Source: Kaistia granuli DSM 23481 (lineage in GTDB: Bacteria > Pseudomonadota > Alphaproteobacteria > Rhizobiales > Kaistiaceae). Taken from it: a DNA stretch of 64,000 bases. A program made the translations under genes and the position numbers. Of the stretch, positions 44,812 to 55,404 are shown one piece after another; positions within the stretch are counted from its first letter, which is position 1; each line of letters opens with the position of its first letter. The notes beneath the pieces were generated by a model that saw only the letters and a list, made by a program, of their open reading frames with translations, did not search any database and had not been told where the DNA came from. Location: assembly GCF_000380505.1 (NCBI RefSeq), contig NZ_AQYH01000018.1:62001-126000 (forward strand), read 5' to 3'.

Positions 44812-45465
44812 TCAGATTGGCAGCAGGGAGCGGATTTCAGTGGCGTCCTCGAACGTGTTGAGTGCGGCCATCACTTCCTTCTGCGTGAAGGAGGCCATGT
44901 AGACCCAGTAGCCCGGATTGGTGATGCTGAGGTCGCGATAGGTCAGGACCTTCAGCGAAATCTCTACCTTGGCGCGGATTGGATTGAGCTTCTGGTCGAA
45001 AGCTTCTTCGCGGATCGAGAGGGACTGCACTTGCACGGGTAGCACCCGGCGCGGCCCCCAGACCAGCAGGGCCAGCGGCGACTGTTCCCCCAGGATGAAG
45101 GCGCTGCCGGCGAAGGCCAGAGCCTGGTTGGCGATGACGAGCGGGTAGGGAGGATAGGTCAATCCTTCCAGCGCCGCGATGATCGGATGCAGGCCGTTCG
45201 CGACTGCGAGCGCATTCTGCGCCGGGTGCTCGAGCTGGTCGGCGGCGTCGATCTCGACCGTAAAGGAAAGCGTTTCCTCCGGCGGGCCATTGACCCGGTT
45301 GGCGTCGCCCCGCCCACCACCGGACGCGCCGCGCATCTGCAGCGAGCGCGTGACCTCGTCGGGGTTGTACTGAAACACGATGATCGTCGGCAGAAGCTCG
45401 GGGAACTGATAAGCGACGATGCCGCCTTTCAGCAAATGCGGGCTTCCTGGAAAACTGGAAGGCAT
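44812..45465 (-). CDS. eCIS contractile injection system tube-adaptor protein (Afp7-like, CIS_tube domain)
   Basis: This 217-residue protein matches the CIS tube N-terminal domain. It contains FPELLPTIIVFQYNPDEVTR, SLQMRGASGG, then LSFTVEIDAADQLEHPAQNA, and the strand PLALLVWGPRRVLPVQVQSL, SIREEAFDQKLNPIRAKVEI, SLKVLTYRDL. It forms the first tube layer above the hub. The 117-bp gap to the upstream DUF4157-OmpA gene is the widest inside the operon. GGAGGTTG lies about eight bases ahead of ATG. Confidence 0.88.
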   Translation of the reverse strand: MPSSFPGSPHLLKGGIVAYQFPELLPTIIVFQYNPDEVTRSLQMRGASGGGRGDANRVNGPPEETLSFTVEIDAADQLEHPAQNALAVANGLHPIIAALEGLTYPPYPLVIANQALAFAGSAFILGEQSPLALLVWGPRRVLPVQVQSLSIREEAFDQKLNPIRAKVEISLKVLTYRDLSITNPGYWVYMASFTQKEVMAALNTFEDATEIRSLLPI

Positions 45466-45582
45466 CGTCCCACAACCTCCGCCGGCATTCGGTGCCCCGA
45501 GGAAGAGAGGAGGCTAGCACAGCCAGCTGGGGCTGTCCCGCGCGATGCTTGCCATAACGGAAGATCGAAGGCGGTTGTGCGG

Positions 45583-48087
45583 TCATGGGCATGGCGGACC
45601 GACGCTGTGTTGGCTGATCAGCATGCCCCAGGCGAGGAAGGCGGCGACCCTGCGTTCCGCATGGTTGCGGAGCAAGGCGATCGAGGCGCCCGGGTTCAAG
45701 AGAAGGAGGGGCGACTCCGACCACTTGCAGTGGCGCCACAATGCCTGGAATTCCATGTCGATGGCCTGGTCCCGCTGGTCTCCCATCAGAAGGCCGTGAT
45801 GATCGAAGATGAAATCCGCGGTGCGGCATCCGATGTTGTTGTCGACGCAGAGCGCTCCGGCGTCCGGCTTGACGCGGCGCGTCGGGCCGGACGGGGCAGG
45901 GCCCATGGAAGGACCCTTGTAGGGCGCCGGGTCGATTTGCGGCGCGGGCGCCGGCGGCGGGATCACCGGGTCGGGATCGGGATCCGGCGTTGGCGGCGGC
46001 GAGCCGGGGATCTTCATGTAGCCGGAGGTTTCCCATTGATGCCAGCCGGCCATTCGCGCCCGACCGAGGCAGCCATCGACCGCGCCACCCTGGAAATAGA
46101 GGTGGAAGCGGTATTCGGAGCCGGGCGGGCGTACGGCCAGCGGGAATCCAGGCGAGTCGCTGCCGGAGTAGCTGCATCCGGTCTCGCTGTCGGGGATGAA
46201 CTCGTCGCCTTCGCGACCGGGGCGCGGCACGGCGCGAAGCGGGTCCCAATAGCGGCGACCATAGGGTCCGCGCTCATGCGTGTCTTCCTGGAACGTCGTG
46301 GAACTGAGCTTCGCGGGATGGACAAGGCTATGCGTGAGCGCTTCCCAGCCTGAGCCCATATTCCGCTCGAAGGTCCCCTTCACCTCCTGACGGAACTCGC
46401 CGCAATTGCAGCTGCATCCGGTCTCCGGGTCTTCGCTGAAGGTGAGGCCCATGTCGAAGGGCGCAGAAAGCGTGGAATTCGCTCCGAGGATTAGGGAACG
46501 GGCCTTGATATGGCCGCTGGGCAGGTTGGAGGAAACCAGGCAGGCGCGCTTGGGTTTGCGCTTCTTCTTCTCCTTTTCCTTTTCTGGGTCCTTGTCGGGA
46601 TCCTCGCCGCCAGGCGGTTCGCCCCCGCCCGGCAAGATCGGCGGCAGGCCCGGGATCGGTACACACGCCAGCGGATTGGCGAGACAAAAGAGTATGCCGA
46701 CGCCAACGCCGACACCTACCCCCACGCCGACCCCGACCCCGCCACAGATGATCGGGTGGCGCTCGCAGAAGCTGTCGTCTGGCGGAGGAGGCGGGGGTGG
46801 AGGCGGGGTCGTCTTCTCCGGCGGCGGACTGGTCTTTTCGGGCGGTGGCTTGGTGTCCTCGGGCGGCACCGGGGTGGTGTCGTCCTTAGGTACAGGCTGC
46901 GGCTCCGGCTCCGGTTCCGGCTCGGGCTTCACCTTGATCGCCGGACCAGGCAGGAGGAATATCTCGACCCGGCGGTTGCGCTTGCGGCCCTCCAGCGTGG
47001 CGTTGGAAGCCGCCGGTTGCGCCTCGCCCAGGCCAAGCGTCTCGATGTTGGTACCCCCCACCCGGCGCAATCGCCGCATCGCCGCCTCCGCGCGCCGGCG
47101 CGACAGGCCGAGATTGTGCGCATCGGCGCCGGTCTCGTCGGCATGGCCGACAATGACAACGCGCAAATTGCCGGCGGGCGCCTTCTTGAGGATGTCGACC
47201 AGTTCATCGACAGCGCCTTCGTGGAGCTTCTTGAGGTCGCTGGAGTCGACGGCAAAATCCTCCAGCGTGATGCGGAAGGGCTGGATCGTGGTGCGCACGC
47301 CACCGGGCGAGGTGCGGGATTCACGAATCTCCGCTTCGCGCAGTTCCTGGGTCGTCGGTTCCTTGATGTCGGCTTCCGTGGCCTCGGGGCTGGGGCCGCC
47401 TTGCTCTTCCTGGCGGCGGATCACCGGCAGGCCGCCGTCCTGCTGCGCCACATGAGCGAGCTCATGCGCAAGGAGGCGTCGACCCTCGATGCTGTCGGGC
47501 GCGTAGGCGCCGGGGCCGAAGGCGATGTCGCGACCGAGCGTATAGGCGCGCGCATGAATGGCGCGCGACGCAGTGGAGGCGGCGGCGTCGGTATGCAGAC
47601 GCACATCGCCGAAGTCGCGGCTGAAGCGTGGCTCGAAATAGCGGCGCAAATCCGCAGGCATCGGCGCGCCGCCGGTCGCGACGGCCTGTGCGGCCTCGCT
47701 GGCACCGTTTTGCAGCATGGCGCCGTCCGCCTTCGGCAGGATACGATCCCCGCCGTCGCAGGCGCGCCGGATGGTTTCACCGGAGCAGTGCTCGCAGGGC
47801 GTCTCCTCGCCACGCTCCTCGGCCTCCTCGCAGGCGGCGCATTTTCGCTGCACCAGTCCCCGCTCCATGCCCGGCCGCGTTCCGGTGATCGGCATGTCGA
47901 GCCGCCCGGCGATGACCGCGTCGGCGGCGCGATCAGCCTCGCGCTCGAGTGGGTCGTCGACTGCGCCGATGACCGGCTTGCGCTGCAATGGCGAGACCAG
48001 CTGCGCCGGCAGCAGTTTGGGCCGCATCGGCGCGCGGGCGGCCGTGGTTCGCGTCGGAGCCATCGTGTGGGCGGCGGTGGTACTCAT
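45583..48087 (-). CDS. eCIS core (DUF4157) protein fused to an OmpA-like domain, Pro-rich stalk and (Gly-Val)n segment
   Basis: This 834-residue mosaic has in order: a Cys-rich patch at ~83-110 (CAAC, CEHC); the DUF4157 eCIS-core domain at ~140-215 with RYFEPRFSRDFGDVRLHTDA and the zinc-protease-like HELAH (208-212); an OmpA-type domain at ~275-378 (VVIVGHADETGADAHNLGLS, RRAEAAMRRL, EGRKRNRRVEIFL); a stalk of PE and PPPEKT repeats (388-437); C-ERHPIIC followed by (GV)n at 449-463; an acidic/basic linker; and an unrecognised C-terminal part from ~514 with CSCNCGEF and several Trp/Tyr-rich blocks. The ATG overlaps the previous TGA. DUF4157 is a hallmark of eCIS-associated effectors; cargo status here is inferred. 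It may instead be an anchoring part. Confidence 0.8.
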   Translation of the reverse strand: MSTTAAHTMAPTRTTAARAPMRPKLLPAQLVSPLQRKPVIGAVDDPLEREADRAADAVIAGRLDMPITGTRPGMERGLVQRKCAACEEAEERGEETPCEHCSGETIRRACDGGDRILPKADGAMLQNGASEAAQAVATGGAPMPADLRRYFEPRFSRDFGDVRLHTDAAASTASRAIHARAYTLGRDIAFGPGAYAPDSIEGRRLLAHELAHVAQQDGGLPVIRRQEEQGGPSPEATEADIKEPTTQELREAEIRESRTSPGGVRTTIQPFRITLEDFAVDSSDLKKLHEGAVDELVDILKKAPAGNLRVVIVGHADETGADAHNLGLSRRRAEAAMRRLRRVGGTNIETLGLGEAQPAASNATLEGRKRNRRVEIFLLPGPAIKVKPEPEPEPEPQPVPKDDTTPVPPEDTKPPPEKTSPPPEKTTPPPPPPPPPDDSFCERHPIICGGVGVGVGVGVGVGVGILFCLANPLACVPIPGLPPILPGGGEPPGGEDPDKDPEKEKEKKKRKPKRACLVSSNLPSGHIKARSLILGANSTLSAPFDMGLTFSEDPETGCSCNCGEFRQEVKGTFERNMGSGWEALTHSLVHPAKLSSTTFQEDTHERGPYGRRYWDPLRAVPRPGREGDEFIPDSETGCSYSGSDSPGFPLAVRPPGSEYRFHLYFQGGAVDGCLGRARMAGWHQWETSGYMKIPGSPPPTPDPDPDPVIPPPAPAPQIDPAPYKGPSMGPAPSGPTRRVKPDAGALCVDNNIGCRTADFIFDHHGLLMGDQRDQAIDMEFQALWRHCKWSESPLLLLNPGASIALLRNHAERRVAAFLAWGMLISQHSVGPPCP

Positions 48088-49667
48088 GGGCCACCCACCG
48101 GCTTGGGCTTCTTCAGCTTCAGCCGCCGGATCAAAGCGGCGACAGTGGCGGCGCGGTTGGCTGGCCAGAAGAGGTCCTTCCAGTAGGTCTCGATGCGGTC
48201 GGCCGTATAGTAGGAGTAGAGCGGCGCGTCTTCCGCCGCATTGTCGCCGGGCAGGTCCCGGTTGGCGGCCGAATAGGCTCTGTAGAAGACGACCTCCAGC
48301 TCGGCCGAGGCGGCTGCGACGAAGCCGGCGTCGCTTGTCGCGACGCTGTAACCCTGCGCATTGATCTCGGTGGCGAGTTCCGCGATCACTCCGGCGCGCA
48401 GGCCGCCGAACACGAATTTTGCGGCGTAGGACTCGCCCTCCGCGCCCTTTCCGGCACGGGTCTCGAATACCCTGAGTGCGAAGTTCCGGCTGGTGTGGCC
48501 GACGGTGGTGTGGCCCCAGACGGAGCCGGCGTCGATCTTCTCGTCGGCTAGCGTGTCGCGCACAAGGGAGGCGAGCGAGCCCTTGCCGCCGCTGCGCATG
48601 GTGCCTTTGACCCAGTCCTCCTCCTCGTCGGTGCCGCGCGCCGAACTGCACGTGTAGAGCACGACCCGCACGGTGGGGGACAGACTGGGGGCGATCTTCT
48701 TGAACACGGCCCCTGCGTTGCCGACCGTAAGGCCGGCGCTGCACCATTGCGGCGTGCCATGCGCGAAAATGGCGATGGCCCTGACCTTGCCCGGCGCCGC
48801 CGCCGTGGCTGGCGGATAGTTCGCCGGCGCCGGCACCCGCGCCAGCGCGTCGTTGACCACCTTGGCGATGGCCGGGACCGTGGCGTCGATCGTCCGGACG
48901 CTGGGGATCGCCTTGCCGAAAACGAGATTGGCGGCGTCGATGCCCGTCCCCTTGAGGCCGATCGCATTCTCGCGCGTGGCGAAATCGGCCGCCCGCCGCT
49001 GCGCCTCCGGCTCGTTCTCGTCATAGAAGGCGAGCGCAAAGCCGTTCGAAAAGCCGGGCCCGCGCAGCGTGTTGCCGAGTTCGAGCTCCGCGTCGGCAGG
49101 CTTGGCGGTCTGTGGCCCGTCACGCTGGATGCGCAGGGCGCCGCTGCGCTGCTGCAACACATGCGCCAGCTCATGGGCGATCAGGCGCCGCCCCGATGCG
49201 GTTCCGGGCGCATAGGCGCCGGGGGCGAAGGCGATATCGTTACCGTAGGTATAAGCGCGCGCGCCGATGGCGTTCGCAGCCGTTGCCGCCGGAGCATCGG
49301 TATGCAGCCGCACGCCGGCGAGATCGGCGCCGAAGCGGGGTTCGAAATAGGAGCGCAGCGGCGAGGGCATGGCTTGACCGCCCGCCGCGACGGCGTCGGC
49401 CGCCCGCTGGCCATTGCCTCCGCCGGCCCGCTCGCTGGCCGAAACGCGCTGCACCTTGACCGGCGCAGGATGGAGGCCGGACGCACGCCCGCCGGCGGAG
49501 ATGGTGTCGGCGGCGCGATCAGCCTGCTGTTCCAGCGTGTCGCCGGCGCTGCCGATCGCGATGGAAGGGCGCAGTCGATCGGCCAAAGCCTCCGTCGGAG
49601 GCTGACGCCGGCCGACGGACGCGCGGATCGTTCGCGCGGAACTCGCGCAGCGCACCGCCTGTCTCAC
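48084..49667 (-). CDS. eCIS core (DUF4157) protein with candidate caspase-like C-terminal domain
   Basis: This 527-residue protein has the DUF4157 domain at residues ~95-175: AMPSPLRSYFEPRFGADLAG, VRLHTDAPAATAANAIGARA and RLIAHELAHVLQQ (H165, E166, H169). After it, residues ~290-400 show two hydrophobic strands, one ending in AIAIFAHGTPQ (H303) and one in VRVVLYTCSSARG (C340), then GGKGSLASLVRDTL and GSVWGHTTVGHTSR. That spacing is like clan CD cysteine peptidases (caspase, CHAT, C80). The remaining ~110 residues are unrecognised. The start is GTG overlapping the previous TGA, with GGGAGGA ahead. It is paralogous to the neighbouring DUF4157 protein in its first half. I take it as a cargo candidate. 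Confidence 0.78.
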   Translation of the reverse strand: MRQAVRCASSARTIRASVGRRQPPTEALADRLRPSIAIGSAGDTLEQQADRAADTISAGGRASGLHPAPVKVQRVSASERAGGGNGQRAADAVAAGGQAMPSPLRSYFEPRFGADLAGVRLHTDAPAATAANAIGARAYTYGNDIAFAPGAYAPGTASGRRLIAHELAHVLQQRSGALRIQRDGPQTAKPADAELELGNTLRGPGFSNGFALAFYDENEPEAQRRAADFATRENAIGLKGTGIDAANLVFGKAIPSVRTIDATVPAIAKVVNDALARVPAPANYPPATAAAPGKVRAIAIFAHGTPQWCSAGLTVGNAGAVFKKIAPSLSPTVRVVLYTCSSARGTDEEEDWVKGTMRSGGKGSLASLVRDTLADEKIDAGSVWGHTTVGHTSRNFALRVFETRAGKGAEGESYAAKFVFGGLRAGVIAELATEINAQGYSVATSDAGFVAAASAELEVVFYRAYSAANRDLPGDNAAEDAPLYSYYTADRIETYWKDLFWPANRAATVAALIRRLKLKKPKPVGGP

Positions 49668-49883
49668 GGCTTCCTCCCGAGTTCCGCCGCGATCGCGCGC
49701 CGCAGCGCTTCGCGCATGGTCCGAGCATCGGCATTGGCGGGGAGACGAACCCGCAGGCGTTCGATGTGACGGTCCACCGCCGGCGGCGCGGCGCCCACCG
49801 CGGCTTCGGTCGCGGCTCGCACATGGTCGGCGAGGCCGGCCCGCATGGTAGCGGTGGCGAAGGGCGAGGAGGAGCGGGCGCCA

Positions 49884-49894
<11 letters not shown>
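49664..49894 (-). CDS. Unrecognised 76-residue eCIS protein
   Basis: This is a short helical, Arg/Ala-rich protein: MRAGLADHVRAATEAAVGAA, PPAVDRHIERLRVRLPANAD, ARTMREALRRAIAAELGRK. The start is a GTG with GGAGG six bases before it, overlapping the end of the AAA+ ATPase gene by 11 bp; its stop overlaps the GTG of the DUF4157 gene by 4 bp. The tight coupling on both sides supports it as a real gene. It could be a small chaperone or loading factor for the following DUF4157 protein; this comes from position only. Confidence 0.68.
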
Positions 49895-51899
<2,005 letters not shown>

Positions 51900-51906
51900 C
51901 GCCTCA

Positions 51907-53229
51907 TCACGGCGTCAGGGTGAAGTCGAACGAGCGGCGGCTGCGGGCGCCGTCGATCTCGACGGCGACCGGGTAGGCGGTTCCGGCGGGCGGCGGGTCT
52001 GGCAGCAGCGCCGCGGCCTCCGAAACCGGAATTTCGATCTGGATGGGCGTCGGCGCCGCCCATGGATCGGCACCGACCGGCGGCCGGATGCGCACCGCCG
52101 CGTCGCCGATCACCGTCCAGGCCTCGCGGGCAGCGGGCCACCAGAGACGCGTGCCATGAATTTGCAGCAAGACGCCGGGGCTGCCGGCGGCCGGGTTGAT
52201 GGCGGTGATCTCGGGCACCAGCTGCATCAGCGCGACGTTGGAGGCGAAGCGGCGCTCCGCGACCAGGCTGGCGCCCCTGTCCAGCGCGCCCGCCACGCCC
52301 TCGACCCCGTTCATGGCGATCAGTTGCACCTCCAGCAGTCCGGGTTGCAGGCGCTGGGCCGGCGGGATCGGGCGCAGAGCCGGTATGTCGAGGTCCGGCG
52401 GGTATTGATCGTCGGGAATGCGGATGCGGTAGCGCCCGTCGGCGCTGGGCGGCAGCCGGATCGGATCGAGCCCGCCCAGGCGCACATAGATGCGCTCGGC
52501 GTTGGCGGCGTCGGCCTCGATGCTGATTTCCTCGCCGACCGAGACGCGCATCTCGCCGATTGGCTCCGATCCGATCGGCGTCACATAGGCGCGGCGCACC
52601 ACTGGGCGGCGGTTCGGGCCGGAGAGGACCTGACGGCTCTGCACCGGCGGCGCGCGACGCGCCGGTTCGGTCGTCTCGATCTGCACCACCTTGACCTCGT
52701 AAACTACTGAGCGGCGGAAGTTCTCCTCCGACAGCGCCGACCAGAGCTTGGTGATGTCGTCGAGGCTGCCGGGATGCAGGCGGAGCTTCACCCGCTCATA
52801 TTCGCCGGCTAGCGCCGGGTCGAGGATCGGATCGCCAATGGTGCCGGCGGTCGCCCGGGTTACATTCAGCGCGTCGATTCGATTGCCGAAGAAATGCAGA
52901 ACGCGCATGGCGTCGCCCAGCAGCGTCTGGGCATTGAGATCGGCATCGGCGGTGGTCTCGATGGCGCTATGGGTTGTCATCAGATAGCGCAGGTCGAGCG
53001 CCAACGGCGGCCGGCCGTAGCCGCCCGAGCCGCTGCCTGGGATTTCCTGGTTGGCGAGGTGCGGGTTTTCCTGCACCTGGTACAAATAGAGATTGATGCG
53101 CGCGCCCTCGATGCCTGCGACCTCGATATCCGGCGGCGCCAGCGTTACCTCGGAGGCAATCGCCATGCGGTCGCGCAGCAGGGTGCGGAGCGAGCGGCTG
53201 ACGGCGGCGATGGCGGAATGATCGGCCAT
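51907..53229 (-). CDS. eCIS tube/sheath cap protein, DUF4255 (Pvc16/Afp16-like)
   Basis: This 440-residue protein has the N-terminal ~190 residues typical of DUF4255/Pvc16_N: SAIAAVSRSLRTLLRDRM, then INLYLYQVQENPHLANQEIP, LALDLRYLMTTHSAIETTAD and MRVLHFFGNRIDALNVTRAT. Afp16 ends tube and sheath polymerisation at the distal end. The C-terminal 230 residues are strand-rich, with an IPT/Ig-like feel (ITAINPAAGSPGVLLQIHGT), and are longer than in Afp16. In membrane-anchored CIS the cap links to the envelope, so the extra Ig-like part deserves attention. Confidence 0.87.
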   Translation of the reverse strand: MADHSAIAAVSRSLRTLLRDRMAIASEVTLAPPDIEVAGIEGARINLYLYQVQENPHLANQEIPGSGSGGYGRPPLALDLRYLMTTHSAIETTADADLNAQTLLGDAMRVLHFFGNRIDALNVTRATAGTIGDPILDPALAGEYERVKLRLHPGSLDDITKLWSALSEENFRRSVVYEVKVVQIETTEPARRAPPVQSRQVLSGPNRRPVVRRAYVTPIGSEPIGEMRVSVGEEISIEADAANAERIYVRLGGLDPIRLPPSADGRYRIRIPDDQYPPDLDIPALRPIPPAQRLQPGLLEVQLIAMNGVEGVAGALDRGASLVAERRFASNVALMQLVPEITAINPAAGSPGVLLQIHGTRLWWPAAREAWTVIGDAAVRIRPPVGADPWAAPTPIQIEIPVSEAAALLPDPPPAGTAYPVAVEIDGARSRRSFDFTLTP

Positions 53230-53232
53230 GCT

Positions 53233-54012
53233 TCACCGCCGACCACGCCGGATATCTTCATAGCCGGCAAATCCCCGGCTGCGCTGGGGTCCGGGTCGCG
53301 CCGCTGCCCGGGCCTGAACCGGGGCGGGCAGGATTTCGACCTCGATGCGGCCGATCGAGACGGAAACCGCAGGCGCCCCCGCCGCGACCGGCATGCGTTC
53401 GGCCATAGCCGGACCTTCCTCGTGGTGGGTCGGTAGCGGCGTGAGCCGTGCTTCCTGGGCAAGGGGCTCGCCGAACGCGCGCAGAGGCGGCGGATCGTAT
53501 GTCTCCGATGGATCCCGCGCTGTGGTCGGATTGGGCGTCGGCCCCTCGAAATGCAGGAACGCCGGTTGGATTTCATCGATCTCCGGCGGCGCCGGCTCGC
53601 GGCGCATGGCGACGGGCGGCTCCTGGGCTCGGCCTGACACCAGCCGGGCCGCGTCCTGCCGTACTGGTACGGCCGGAATCGTGATCGCGACAGCGCTTGG
53701 CGGCGCGGCGGTCGGTTCCCGGGGAGATCGGGGCGCGGTTCGGGGTGGCGGCTCCGCGCGGGTCGCGTCGAGCGCTGGCGTTCCCCGCGCTGGCGTCGGC
53801 GCGGGCTGGGCAGTGGACCGGCCTGGCATGCCCGTGGCGATCTCTTCCAACTGCCCCGTATCGGATCGAGCGTCTGGCTCGGCATCCATCGTCGCCGTCC
53901 AGGCAGCCTGGCCCGGCTCGAAGCGCGTGACCGGGCGCGGGGTCAACATCGGCGTGCCGGCGGGGCTCTGGCCGGTGGCGCGGGCGACGAGGGAAGGGAA
54001 CAGCCCGCTCAC
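53233..54012 (-). CDS. Pro/Ala-rich eCIS-linked protein of unknown function
   Basis: This 259-residue protein is mostly disordered: long stretches of Pro, Ala, Arg and Thr, with few hydrophobic blocks. A short ordered C-terminal block, AVSVSIGRIEVEILPAPVQA, is the only compact strand pair. The start is a GTG with AGGAGG seven bases before it, overlapping the stop of the upstream gene by 4 bp. It sits between the Cys-rich baseplate-type gene and the DUF4255 cap. Similar Pro-rich proteins with a C-terminal strand motif occur in this position in other eCIS loci as far as I recall. A tape-measure role is unlikely given 259 residues and no long helix. Confidence 0.68.
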   Translation of the reverse strand: MSGLFPSLVARATGQSPAGTPMLTPRPVTRFEPGQAAWTATMDAEPDARSDTGQLEEIATGMPGRSTAQPAPTPARGTPALDATRAEPPPRTAPRSPREPTAAPPSAVAITIPAVPVRQDAARLVSGRAQEPPVAMRREPAPPEIDEIQPAFLHFEGPTPNPTTARDPSETYDPPPLRAFGEPLAQEARLTPLPTHHEEGPAMAERMPVAAGAPAVSVSIGRIEVEILPAPVQARAAARPGPQRSRGFAGYEDIRRGRR

Positions 54013-54839
54013 CGGATGGCCTCCTGGCTGGCGGCCAGGTCAAGATAGCGCCGGCGGCGTTGGCGGGGCAGGGCAAGGATCTCCGCCTCGCTCCAGTGAT
54101 AGACGCGGGCGAGGCGGGCCACCTCCGCGTGGATGCCCTCGCCCATGGCGCATCGGGCGCGCAGGATCGCGCCGGCGTCGAGCAGGGCTTGGGTCGCTGT
54201 CCCGCATGTGGGGCATGTGACCGCGATGCGGATATCGGCTTCTGGGTCCCGATGTTCCACCTCCCTGGCGAGCCTATCGAGGAGGGGAGGATCGCACGGT
54301 CCGGACGACTCGCTGGCGGCCACGAGGCAACGCGCAACGAGTGCATCAGCGGCGGCGGCGGGGTTGGTCCGGCCGAGCTCCGCCACGGTCTCCAGGTCGC
54401 CGGCCGTCGGCAAGTGACAGGTCACCTGCGTCTCGCCTTCGGCAATTGTGAAAGTCTGCGCGCCGTCACCTCGTCCCGGCCGCCCGGCGAGGAATGTGGC
54501 AAGGTCGAGCTGCAATTCGATGGTTTCGCCGCAGCCTTCCTTGCCGCAGCTCAGCACCATGTCGGCGGTGCCGGCGAAATTCGCGGCATAGGCGGCGAGC
54601 AGCAGCCGTTCGCGGTCACCGAGGCTTAGCGACCGCACGACGGGAAGACCGACCGGGCTGCCGGATGCCAGATCGAGTGTGCAAGCCGCCAGCAACCGGT
54701 TCGCCCAGGCCGCCGGCGTTAGGCTGGTTTGTTCCTCCAGTTGCATCTCGTCGCCGCCCGTCAACGGGCGCACCACCAATTGCAGCGCGACGGCCCCGTC
54801 GCTTCGCCATCCATTCCTGAGGTCGACGACGAGGCTCAT
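54009..54839 (-). CDS. Cys-rich eCIS protein, possibly gp26-like baseplate/assembly factor
   Basis: This 276-residue protein begins SLVVDLRNGWRSDGAVALQL. It contains SCGKEGCGETIELQLDLATF and AVTCPTCGTATQALLDAGAI, two CxxC-like pairs (C-G-K-E-G-C and C-P-T-C) that together could bind one zinc ion. C-terminal RVYHWSEAEILALPRQRRRR resembles the tail of the T4 gp26-like chaperone/hub family of phage baseplates, which ends with Y-x-W-x-x-x-E-I-x-x-L-P. It follows the tube gene and likely assists hub or tube assembly. I am confident it belongs to the operon and less so about the family. Confidence 0.68.
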   Translation of the reverse strand: MSLVVDLRNGWRSDGAVALQLVVRPLTGGDEMQLEEQTSLTPAAWANRLLAACTLDLASGSPVGLPVVRSLSLGDRERLLLAAYAANFAGTADMVLSCGKEGCGETIELQLDLATFLAGRPGRGDGAQTFTIAEGETQVTCHLPTAGDLETVAELGRTNPAAAADALVARCLVAASESSGPCDPPLLDRLAREVEHRDPEADIRIAVTCPTCGTATQALLDAGAILRARCAMGEGIHAEVARLARVYHWSEAEILALPRQRRRRYLDLAASQEAIR

Positions 54840-54869
54840 GTCGGGTTCGTGTCCGTGTTGATGCGTGGG

Positions 54870-55394
54870 CTATTCCGGGTTGTTGAAGGCCGGCTCGGCC
54901 GGCTCCGCCACCGAGAGGTCGCGCTCCCAGCCTTCGTTTTCGAGCTTGAGAGTCTGGATCGCCACGGCATTGGCGTTGGCGTCGAATTCCGGCAGCGCCT
55001 GGTATTCCGAGACCCAGCAGCGATAGACGAAATAGGACAGCACGGTCTGGCCGGACTCGTTGAAGACGTCGATGATGACGTCCTTGCGGAAGTCGGCCAG
55101 CGAGACTTCGCCGCCATTGGTACCGCCGAAATTCCAGACCTTGTTGGCCCAGCGCTCGAATTCGAGATCGTGCGTCACGCCGCGTTCCAGCGTGATCGCC
55201 TCGTATTTGGAACGGCCCGGCGATTTGCGCGATGTGCTCGGGTCGCCGCCGTCACGGTGCTCGACCACTTCGGTGGTGCGCCGCAGCGCCGAGATCTTGC
55301 TGACCCCGGCGACGTAGCGCCCGTCCCAACGGATGCGGAACTTGAAGTTCTTGTAGGGATCGAAACGTCGCGGATTGACCGTGAACTGAGCCAT
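54870..55394 (-). CDS. eCIS tube protein (T4 gp19-like)
   Basis: This 174-residue inner-tube subunit contains PYKNFKFRIRWDGRYVAGVS and KISALRRTTEVVEHRDGGD, then the polymerisation-strand region KYEAITLERGVTHDLEFERW, and VYRCWVSEYQALPEFDANAN, AVAIQTLKLENEGWERD. This is the conserved gp19 tail-tube pattern (Hcp fold). Only one tube gene is visible, whereas Afp carries two. GAGGAAC precedes the ATG. The gene follows the sheath gene directly. Confidence 0.92.
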   Translation of the reverse strand: MAQFTVNPRRFDPYKNFKFRIRWDGRYVAGVSKISALRRTTEVVEHRDGGDPSTSRKSPGRSKYEAITLERGVTHDLEFERWANKVWNFGGTNGGEVSLADFRKDVIIDVFNESGQTVLSYFVYRCWVSEYQALPEFDANANAVAIQTLKLENEGWERDLSVAEPAEPAFNNPE

Positions 55395-55404
55395 GTCGGG
55401 TTCC

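Noticed and set aside
46699-46926. CRISPR-like repeats
   Set aside because: The repeats are short in-frame coding tracts with no spacers and no cas genes nearby.
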